56,971 nt of DNA, taken from positions 1-56,971 of the forward strand of contig JAQSWN010000018.1 of NCBI GenBank assembly GCA_029266615.1, written 5' to 3'. Below are positions 50,375-56,971 of this stretch, piece after piece. Numbering within the stretch: position 1 is the stretch's first letter; each line of letters starts with the position of its first letter. Source of the stretch: Polyangiaceae bacterium. GTDB taxonomy: Bacteria; Myxococcota_A; Polyangia; Polyangiales; Polyangiaceae. A model generated the notes under the pieces. It was not told where the DNA came from, searched no databases, and worked only from the letters and a program-made list of their open reading frames with translations. The position numbers and the translations under genes were made by a program.

Positions 50375-53300
50375 GTGGAAACGAGCGAGGTGCTGGACGC
50401 CTTGCGCGGCGAGCACGGCTTGGGCTTCCCGGAGTTCCTACGCTCGAAGGTGACGCCCATCGCGGGGGATGTGGTCCAGCCATTCTGCGGCTTGAACGCG
50501 GACTTGCGCGACGCCCTGCGCGGCAACATCGACGTCGTCATCAACGTCTCCGGCGTCGTGGACTTCGATCCGCCCCTGGACGAAGCGCTCGAAGTGAACG
50601 CGTTCGGCGTGAAGAACCTGGTCGCGCTGGCGCGCGACCTCGGCAACTTGCCGCTCCTGCACACGAGCACATGCTTCGTCGCTGGCAGCCACACCGGTTA
50701 CGTCGCCGAGTCCGACCCGCGCGACTTTCCATTTCCGCGCGCGGACGAGCTGGACAAGTCGCACTGGGAGCCGGAGCGCGAGATCTCCGAATGCCTGGAC
50801 GTGATCGAGCAGGCGCGACACCGCAGTAACGACGCGTTCCGCCAGAGTAACTTCTTGGACGACGCCAAGAAGAACCTGCACAAGCGCGGTGAGCCGGCGC
50901 GCGGCAGCGTGCTGGAGACCGAGGTCGTCAAGGTGAAGCGCAAGTTCGTCGAGGGCCAATTGGCGGACCTCGGCATGGAACGCGCGCAATTTTGGGGCTT
51001 TCCGAACACGTACACGTACACCAAGGCGATCGGCGAGCAGATCGCGCTCGCTTCGGGCCTGCCGGTGGCGATCGTGCGCCCGGCGGTGGTGGAGTCGACG
51101 AACGAGTACCCGTTTCCCGGCTGGAACGAGGGCATCAATACGAGCGCGCCCCTCATCTACATCATCCGCCAGGGCGGGCTGCAGATCCCCGGCTCCGAAA
51201 ACTTCCTCGACGTGATCCCGTGCGACATGGTCGCGGCGGGGCTCACGCTCGCGCTGGGCGAGCTCTTGGAGGGCACGCACAAGACCGTCTACCAACTGGG
51301 CTCGAGCGACTCGAACCCGTGCACGATGCGGCGCTTCTTCGAGCTGTCCGGCTTGTACAAGCGCAAGTACTACCAGCGCACCGGCAAGGGTGGACCTATC
51401 GTGAGCTACCTGCAGTCGCACTTCGAAGGGGCGATGCTGGACGCGGACCAATTCAAGAGCATCGGTCCGCAAAAGGTGGCTAATGGTGCGCGCTCGCTCG
51501 CAGGGCTGCTCAAGAAGGCGGCGATCGGGCCCGTCGCGCCGCTGCTGGACCCGGCCGCGAAGGCCATCAACGGCTTCGCGCGGCAGCAAGAGAACGTCGG
51601 CAAGATTCTCGGTGTGTTCTTGCCGTTCGTGGCGCAGTACGAGTACGTCTTTCGTTGCGACAACACGCGCGCCGCTTACGCGCGCCTTTCGCCGGAAGAA
51701 AAAGCGGTGGTGCCGTGGACCATCGAGCAGCTGGACTGGCGTAAGTGGTTCCTGGAAGTGCACGCGCCGGGGCTCGAAAAATGGGTGTTTCCGCAGATCG
51801 ACGAGCGTCTCAAACGCCCCAAGCGAGCGCCGGAGCCGCACCAAACTCTGCCGGCGCTCTTGGACGAAATGGCGGATCGCTACGAGCTTGCGGTCGCGCT
51901 GCAGCGCACGGAAGAGGGCGGCCTCTCGCGGCTCTCGTTCCGTGAATGGCGTGAGCAAGCGGGCGCAGCCGCGTCGCGCTTGGTCGCGGCCGGCGTGCGC
52001 CCGGGTGATCGCGTGCTGCTCGCGGCCGCGAACCACCCCTCGTGGGCGATCTCGTTCTTCGGCATCTTGATGGCGGGTGCGACCGTGGTGCCGCTGGACG
52101 CCGCGGTGGACGCAGAGGTCGCGCAGAACCTGCAGCGCGCTTCTCGAGCGCGCGTGTTCGTCTCCGACGAAAAGGTGAAGACGCGTGTGGCCGGTGCGCT
52201 CGAAGGCGTTGCGTTCATGGACTACCACGAGCTGTCCAAGAAGGGCCCCATGGGCCTCGGCTTGGCGGTTCAGGCGGATGACGTCGCGGCGCTCATCTAC
52301 ACGAGTGGCACGACCGGCAATCCCAAGGGCGTCGAGCTGTCGCACGCCAACTTGTCGGCGCTGGTCGCCGCGTTGGCCCCGCTCTTCCCGCTCGGCAAGG
52401 ACGACCGCGTCCTGTCGGTGCTGCCGCTGCACCACACGTTCGAGCTCACGTGCGGCATGCTGCTGCCGCTCTCGCGCGGCGCGCGCATCGTTTACTTGGA
52501 CGAGCTGAACGCGGAGCGCTTGGAATTTGGCCTCAAAGAGGGCAAAATCACCGGGCTCATCGGCGTGCCCGCGCTCTGGGAGATGCTGGAGCGGCGCATC
52601 CTTTCGCGCGTCGCCGAGCACGGCACCGTCGCCGCACGCTTGTTCGACGTCGCGGTGGAGCTGAACCGCAGCCTCGGAAAGAACATGGGCGTGGACGCCG
52701 GCAAGCTGCTGTTCGGCACCGTGCACCAAGGGTTCGGCGGCAAGCTGAAGTACCTGGTCAGCGGCGGCGCGGCGCTGCCGGAGCGCACCCATAAGCTGTT
52801 CAGCGGACTCGGCATGCACCTGGCCGAAGGGTATGGCCTCACCGAGGCTTCTCCGGTGCTCACCGTAGCCAGCGCCGGACCCAAAGCGCGCGCGGGCAAC
52901 GTCGGCCGACCGATCCCCGGCGTGGAGCTCAAGATCGACAATCCGAACCAGGACGGCGTCGGCGAGATCTTGGCGAAGGGCCCGAACGTGATGCTCGGCT
53001 ACTCGGACGACCCCGACGCGACCGCGCAGGTCATCGACAAGGACGGCTGGCTCCGCACCGGCGATCTCGGCAAGATGGACCGCCGGGGTCGGCTCTCCAT
53101 CGTCGGGCGCGCCAAGGACGTGATCGTCGCGTCCAACGGCGAGAACGTGTACCCGGACGACTTGGAAGCCCGCATCGGCCGCGTGAGCGGCGTGAAGGAG
53201 CTGTGCGTCCTCGGCATTCCGGACAGCCGCGGCGGTGAGCGCGTGGCGTGCGTCGCGGTGCCGGACCGGGACAACGACTTTTCCCCGGCCGTTCAGCGCG

Positions 53301-54823
53301 CCAAAGCCAAAAAGGAGCTAGACGACGCTCTCTCCAAGCTCCCCAACGCGCAGAAGCCGGCCGTCGTGCACATCTTCGACAAGGATTTGCCGCGCACGGC
53401 GACGCGCAAGGTGCGTCGCAACGAGGTCCGCGCGGAGATTGAACGTCGCGAGCGAAATGAAGAAGCGGCTCGCCCCACGGGCAAGGTGGACGGCGCGGCG
53501 GTCATGGTGCGCGGCACCATCGCGACCATCGCGCGTCGCCCGGTTTCGAAGATCGCCGCGAACCACGCGCTGCGCGGCGACCTCGGCTTCGACTCGCTGA
53601 TGCTGCTGGAGCTGCTCGTCGCCATGGAGACGGAGCTCGGCCGGTCGCTGGACGCCGAGCGCGTCTCCAGCGCGGTCACGGTCGCGGACGTGGAAGCCTT
53701 CGTGCGCGAGGCGCAGAACGCGCGTCGCCTGGCCACCACCCAGAGCATCGAAAAAGAAGACGAGCTGAACCTGAACATCCCCGAGCCGCTGCGCGAAGCG
53801 GCCATGGCGTGGATGGGCACGGCCCAGCACAACTTCTACGATCGCGTTCTCAAGACGAAGGTGACGGGGCGCTCGTTCATTCCCCACAATCGCAACACCA
53901 TCATCGCCGCAAACCATGCCAGCCACCTGGACATGGGGCTCGTGAAGTACGCGCTCGGCAGCTACGGCCAGAAGATGGTGTCGCTCGCGGCGCAGGATTA
54001 CTTCTTCGAAGGCAACAAGTACCGTAAAGCGTTCTTCGAGAACTTCACCAACCTGGCTCCCATGCCGCGCGGCAACTCGCTGCGCCAGGCGCTGCGCCAA
54101 GCCGGAGACCTCCTAGAGCAGGGCAAAACCGTGCTGATCTTCCCGGAAGGGACGCGCAGCACGGACGGCCAAGTCCACGAGTTCAAGTCGGCGGTCGGGC
54201 ACCTCGCCCTCCACCACCACGTGGACATCTTGCCGGTGTACCTGCACGGCACGCACCGCGCGCTGCCCAAGGGCTCCACGCTGCCGAAGAACCGCGACGT
54301 GGAGGCGCGTATCGGCGCGCCGCTCGAAGCGCGCGAGATGCAGCGGCTCACGGCGGGCCTGCCGCCCGCGGAAGCGTCGCGCATCGTGACGCGGCTGGCG
54401 CAACGCGCGGTCGTGATGCTGAGCCAGGGCAAGGTACTGGACACGCGCGAGCTCTTGCCGGAGGAGGTGCGTGAGTCCTTGCCGCCGCCCGAGCCGGAAG
54501 GCTTGGAGCCGGTGTTCCGCGAGCTCGAGCAGCGCTTCAAAGCGGGCAGCGTGGAGCAGCCGATCAGCTTCTACTTCTCGCTGGGTGACACGGAGCGCTG
54601 GACGGTGCGCGTCAGCGGGCAAAAGTGCGAGGTCGTGGCCGGTAAGGTGAATAGCCCCGCCGACTGCGTTCTGAAGACGACGCCCGATATCTTCACCCGC
54701 ATCGTACGGGAGCGGTACACCCCGTCGCCCTCGGAGTTCATGTCCGGGGCCGTGAAGAGCAACAACATTCAGCTGCTGTTCACCTTCCAAAAGGTCTTTC
54801 AGTTGGAGAGCGCAGGGTCGTGA
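50375..54823 (+). CDS. Giant multidomain lipid enzyme: acyl reductase - AMP ligase - ACP - PlsC - SCP2 (ElbD-like)
   Basis: 1482 residues from GTG 50375, the open part of a ~1550-residue protein. Domains: fatty-acyl-CoA reductase (1-~345; Tyr213-x3-Lys217 catalytic pair; VIRPKRG-type element upstream), AMP-dependent acyl ligase (~490-1000; YTSGTTGNPKG at 642), ACP (GFDSL, phosphopantetheine Ser1074), PlsC acyltransferase (NHASHLD with His1181, FPEGTRS at 1256) and SCP2-type lipid-binding tail (~1375-1482). Same layout as ElbD of Myxococcus, which makes ether lipids. The NAD-binding loop is missing upstream; if the sequence is right, the reductase is dead. Confidence 0.9.
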   Translation: METSEVLDALRGEHGLGFPEFLRSKVTPIAGDVVQPFCGLNADLRDALRGNIDVVINVSGVVDFDPPLDEALEVNAFGVKNLVALARDLGNLPLLHTSTCFVAGSHTGYVAESDPRDFPFPRADELDKSHWEPEREISECLDVIEQARHRSNDAFRQSNFLDDAKKNLHKRGEPARGSVLETEVVKVKRKFVEGQLADLGMERAQFWGFPNTYTYTKAIGEQIALASGLPVAIVRPAVVESTNEYPFPGWNEGINTSAPLIYIIRQGGLQIPGSENFLDVIPCDMVAAGLTLALGELLEGTHKTVYQLGSSDSNPCTMRRFFELSGLYKRKYYQRTGKGGPIVSYLQSHFEGAMLDADQFKSIGPQKVANGARSLAGLLKKAAIGPVAPLLDPAAKAINGFARQQENVGKILGVFLPFVAQYEYVFRCDNTRAAYARLSPEEKAVVPWTIEQLDWRKWFLEVHAPGLEKWVFPQIDERLKRPKRAPEPHQTLPALLDEMADRYELAVALQRTEEGGLSRLSFREWREQAGAAASRLVAAGVRPGDRVLLAAANHPSWAISFFGILMAGATVVPLDAAVDAEVAQNLQRASRARVFVSDEKVKTRVAGALEGVAFMDYHELSKKGPMGLGLAVQADDVAALIYTSGTTGNPKGVELSHANLSALVAALAPLFPLGKDDRVLSVLPLHHTFELTCGMLLPLSRGARIVYLDELNAERLEFGLKEGKITGLIGVPALWEMLERRILSRVAEHGTVAARLFDVAVELNRSLGKNMGVDAGKLLFGTVHQGFGGKLKYLVSGGAALPERTHKLFSGLGMHLAEGYGLTEASPVLTVASAGPKARAGNVGRPIPGVELKIDNPNQDGVGEILAKGPNVMLGYSDDPDATAQVIDKDGWLRTGDLGKMDRRGRLSIVGRAKDVIVASNGENVYPDDLEARIGRVSGVKELCVLGIPDSRGGERVACVAVPDRDNDFSPAVQRAKAKKELDDALSKLPNAQKPAVVHIFDKDLPRTATRKVRRNEVRAEIERRERNEEAARPTGKVDGAAVMVRGTIATIARRPVSKIAANHALRGDLGFDSLMLLELLVAMETELGRSLDAERVSSAVTVADVEAFVREAQNARRLATTQSIEKEDELNLNIPEPLREAAMAWMGTAQHNFYDRVLKTKVTGRSFIPHNRNTIIAANHASHLDMGLVKYALGSYGQKMVSLAAQDYFFEGNKYRKAFFENFTNLAPMPRGNSLRQALRQAGDLLEQGKTVLIFPEGTRSTDGQVHEFKSAVGHLALHHHVDILPVYLHGTHRALPKGSTLPKNRDVEARIGAPLEAREMQRLTAGLPPAEASRIVTRLAQRAVVMLSQGKVLDTRELLPEEVRESLPPPEPEGLEPVFRELEQRFKAGSVEQPISFYFSLGDTERWTVRVSGQKCEVVAGKVNSPADCVLKTTPDIFTRIVRERYTPSPSEFMSGAVKSNNIQLLFTFQKVFQLESAGS

Positions 54824-55833
54824 GCAAATTCTGGGTCGCAGGCGCCACCGGTTTCTTGGGCTCTCATTTGGTGAAGACGCTCGCCGAGCGCGGTCACGAG
54901 GTCGTGGCGGTTTCGAAGAGCGGCGGACCCGGAGTTGCTTCGGTGGACGTGCTGGACGAAGCCGCCGTCACCGCGAGCGCGCGCGGCGCGGACGGCGCGT
55001 TCCTAGTGACGGGACGGGTCTCCCGCGACCGTGACGACGCGGAGCTGCTGCACCGGGACAACGTGCTCGGCACGGAGAGCGCGCTCCGCGGCCTCAAAGC
55101 CGCCGGCATCCGGCGCGTCGTGGTGGCGAGCACCAGCGGCACCGTGGCCGTGAGCCGCGACGCCGACCAAGTCGCGGACGAGAGCTACCGCGCGCCGCTC
55201 GAGCTGGTGGCAAGGTGGCCCTACTACCGAACCAAGCTTTACGCGGAGCGCGCGGCGCTGGACGCGAACAAGCCGGGCGAATTCGAGGTCGTGGTCGTCA
55301 ATCCGAGCCTCTTGCTCGGCCCTGGCGACTTGCGCGAGTCCTCCACCGGGGACGTGCGGCTGTTCCTGGAGCGCAGCATCCCCGCAACCCCCGCGGGTGG
55401 GATGGCGTTCGTGGACGCGCGGGACGCGGCGGTGGGCCTCTTGCAGGCCTTCGAGAAGGGCCGCGCCGGCGAGCGGTACCTGCTGAACGCGAAGAACATG
55501 ACCATCGCCGCCTTTTTCCAGCGGCTGGAGCGCATCAGCGGCGTGAAGGCACCGCTCATGCGTATGCCGAGCTCACGCCCGGTGGCGCTCGGCTTGAACC
55601 AGCTCTTCACCAAGGCGGTGGAGGCGATTGGTGGCCGCGTGCCGGTCGATGCCGTGAGCGTCGAAATGTCTCAGTACTTCTGGTACTGCAGCGCGGAAAA
55701 GGCCGAGCGCGAGCTTGGCTTCGTGGCGCGTGACGCAGGCGAGACTCTGCGCGACACGATCGAGGACTTGGTGAAGCGCAAGGTCGTGGCGGTGAGCCGC
55801 GGCTCGCATTTGGGCGCGTTCGCTACGCCCTGA
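54820..55833 (+). CDS. NAD-dependent epimerase/dehydratase-type SDR
   Basis: 337 residues, GTG start overlapping the giant gene stop (GTGA). Rossmann motif GATGFLGSHLV (8-18), extended-SDR active site Tyr-x3-Lys in WPYYRTKLYAERAALD and PSLLLGPGD. Closest in style to dihydroflavonol-reductase-like or HpnA-like SDRs. As the last member of the coupled cluster it probably reduces or epimerises an intermediate of lipid synthesis (ElbE-like role; inference). Confidence 0.9.
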   Translation: MSKFWVAGATGFLGSHLVKTLAERGHEVVAVSKSGGPGVASVDVLDEAAVTASARGADGAFLVTGRVSRDRDDAELLHRDNVLGTESALRGLKAAGIRRVVVASTSGTVAVSRDADQVADESYRAPLELVARWPYYRTKLYAERAALDANKPGEFEVVVVNPSLLLGPGDLRESSTGDVRLFLERSIPATPAGGMAFVDARDAAVGLLQAFEKGRAGERYLLNAKNMTIAAFFQRLERISGVKAPLMRMPSSRPVALGLNQLFTKAVEAIGGRVPVDAVSVEMSQYFWYCSAEKAERELGFVARDAGETLRDTIEDLVKRKVVAVSRGSHLGAFATP

Positions 55834-55855
55834 CTATCGACCGAACCTGAAGGGC

Positions 55856-55874
55856 CCATCGGGTATTCCGATGG
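55856..55874 (+). terminator. Hairpin after the lipid-cluster SDR
   Basis: CCATCGG (55856-55862), GTATT, CCGATGG (55868-55874): perfect 7-bp arms, 22 bases after the stop. No U-tract. Confidence 0.35.
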
Positions 55875-55919
55875 AACGGTTAGCAAGTTCATCGGTTCTA
55901 CCGGTGGACAGCCTTGTTG

Positions 55920-55935
55920 CTCGTACTTATACGAG
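55920..55935 (+). promoter_or_regulatory. Inverted repeat upstream of htpX
   Basis: CTCGTA (55920-55925), CTTA, TACGAG (55930-55935), perfect 6-bp arms, 24 bases before the htpX start. Position fits an operator or part of the -10 region (a TATACG lies inside). Confidence 0.35.
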
Positions 55936-55958
55936 TACATCGAAAGGTTCATCACGCC

Positions 55959-56855
55959 GTGTTCAAGCGCATCACCCTCCTGGTTCTGACCAACCTCGCG
56001 ATCGTCGCCGCGCTGGGGCTCATCTTCAGCCTGCTCAGCGCGCTGGGCGTCTTCAACTTGGCGAACGGCCTGGGTGGCTACGGCCCCTTGCTGCTGATGG
56101 CCGCGCTCTTCGGCTTCGGCGGCTCCTTCATCTCGCTCGCCATCTCCAAGTGGATTGCCAAGTGGACGACCGGCGCCAAGGTCATCACCGCGCCCCGTAA
56201 CGACGCGGAGCGCTGGCTCTTGGACACCGTCGCCCGCCACGCCAACCGCGCCGGCATCAAGATGCCCGAGGTCGCCATTTACGACTCGCCGGACATGAAC
56301 GCGTTCGCCACCGGCGCGACCCGCAACAGCTCGCTCGTCGCCGTGAGCACCGGCCTCCTGAATCAAATGGAGCGCGGTGAGGTGGACGCAGTGCTCGGTC
56401 ACGAAATCGCCCACGTCGCCAACGGTGACATGGTGACGCTCACGCTGATTCAAGGCGTGCTCAACACCTTCGTGATCTTCTTCTCGGAGATCATCGGGCG
56501 CGCGGTGGACGCCGCCACCCGTGGTCGGGATGACGAGCGGAGCGGCCCCGGTGTGGCCTATTGGGTGACGACCATGGTTGCCCGGATGGTCCTCGGCATC
56601 TTCGCGATGCTCATCGTCAACGCCTTCAGCCGTTACCGCGAGTTCCGTGCGGACGAAGGCGGCGCGAGCTTGGCCGGGCGCGACAAAATGATAAGCGCGC
56701 TTCGTCGCCTGAGTCGCTCGGACGAGTCCCACTTGCCGGAAGCGGTCGCCGCGTTCGGTATCACGCCACGCGGCAGCAACTGGGGCGCGCTCTTCAGCTC
56801 GCACCCTCCGATCGCGGAGCGCATTGCGCGGTTGCAAGGCTCCCCTGCTCGCTAA
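55959..56855 (+). CDS. htpX: M48-family membrane protease HtpX
   Basis: 298 residues from GTG 55959. Four membrane segments (8-28, 40-60, ~165-185, ~208-228). Zinc motif HEIAH (148-152) in VLGHEIAHVANGD, the third ligand Glu in FRADEGGAS, and GSNWGALFSSHPPIAERIARLQ at the C-terminus, all HtpX signatures. HtpX degrades damaged membrane proteins together with FtsH. The GTG gives the conserved start FKRITLL; a start 15 codons upstream is less likely. Confidence 0.95.
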   Translation: MFKRITLLVLTNLAIVAALGLIFSLLSALGVFNLANGLGGYGPLLLMAALFGFGGSFISLAISKWIAKWTTGAKVITAPRNDAERWLLDTVARHANRAGIKMPEVAIYDSPDMNAFATGATRNSSLVAVSTGLLNQMERGEVDAVLGHEIAHVANGDMVTLTLIQGVLNTFVIFFSEIIGRAVDAATRGRDDERSGPGVAYWVTTMVARMVLGIFAMLIVNAFSRYREFRADEGGASLAGRDKMISALRRLSRSDESHLPEAVAAFGITPRGSNWGALFSSHPPIAERIARLQGSPAR

Positions 56856-56926
56856 GTAAATCTGCCGCTTCGTAGCTCACGGCCGCGGTCGCTTTACAGT
56901 GGCCGCGGTCGTGTTATTTCGCGCCC

Positions 56927-56971
56927 ATGGGTAAGCAAGCGGTAGCTCGTGGGAGGGGTGGTTGGATCGTG
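56927..56971 (+). CDS. Start of a gene running off the right edge
   Basis: ATG 56927 opens MGKQAVARGRGGWIV with no stop before the end. The spacer before it has the direct repeat GGCCGCGGTCG (56881-56891 and 56901-56911) and a T/A-rich GTGTTATTTC. Too short for identification. Confidence 0.35.
   Translation, partial: MGKQAVARGRGGWIV

Noticed and set aside
50438..52819. 793-codon minus-strand frame under the giant enzyme
   Set aside because: Antisense shadow; no start context or domain.

Overview
The window is a high-GC chromosomal segment that looks like a member of the Polyangia/Myxococcota (myxobacteria and relatives). The reasons are the combination of eukaryotic-like Ser/Thr kinases, several secreted lipoproteins with long Gly/Ala/Ser/Thr linkers directly after the lipobox, a DUF1552 protein, a bacterial RING-domain protein of the MXAN_6230/SCO0854 type, and a multidomain reductase/ligase/acyltransferase like the one used for ether lipids in Myxococcus. 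This is inferred from gene content only; there is no rRNA or tRNA in the window.

Layout. 1-7.7 kb (mostly +): end of a DUF1552 gene, a membrane-anchored Ser/Thr kinase, a low-molecular-weight Tyr phosphatase, a fructosamine kinase, a PPC-like protein, a lipoprotein, a FadL-type porin, an ankyrin protein and a YceI lipoprotein. 7.7-12.3 kb (-): a decayed kinase remnant, then an AraC regulator and a pair of overlapping ABC exporters/importers in one operon. 12.4-21.3 kb: exported lipoproteins (beta-propeller, basic-secretory-type metallopeptidase with a crystallin fold, two serine esterases), an acidic TPR-like protein and a frameshifted acetyltransferase. 21.6-24.3 kb: small genes (DUF2200, DinB, truncated GNAT, DUF433/DUF5615 pair). 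24.4-27 kb: RING-domain protein, frameshifted. 27.4-30.6 kb: kinase with a C-terminal propeller-like half, divergent from a deoxyhypusine-synthase-like gene with a strong terminator. 30.7-37.3 kb: a tight operon RDD / SpoIIM / membrane protein / DUF4129-DUF4350 fusion / MoxR / DUF58. 37.4-40.6 kb: repeats, a repressor-controlled gene of unknown function, a LexA-like XRE repressor with two matching operators, and a decayed phosphotransferase. 40.6-47.9 kb: P-loop kinase, collagen-like/choice-of-anchor-I lipoprotein, a gene graveyard with a glmM scrap, an HNH nuclease, apaG and a PAP2 phosphatase. 47.9-55.8 kb: a translationally coupled cluster (HAD phosphatase, LarA-like protein, giant reductase-ligase-ACP-acyltransferase-SCP2 protein, SDR) that I read as an ether-lipid (elb-like) operon. 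55.9 kb to the end: htpX and the start of one more gene.

The most striking unexplained signals are (i) a ~254-bp non-coding element present twice, 20 kb apart in the same orientation, with inverted termini; (ii) a pair of matching 20-bp operators that tie a LexA-like repressor to a gene of unknown function; (iii) the elb-like cluster with a LarA-family member, whose giant gene has lost the NAD-binding loop; and (iv) many broken genes and gene scraps, which may be real decay or sequence error.
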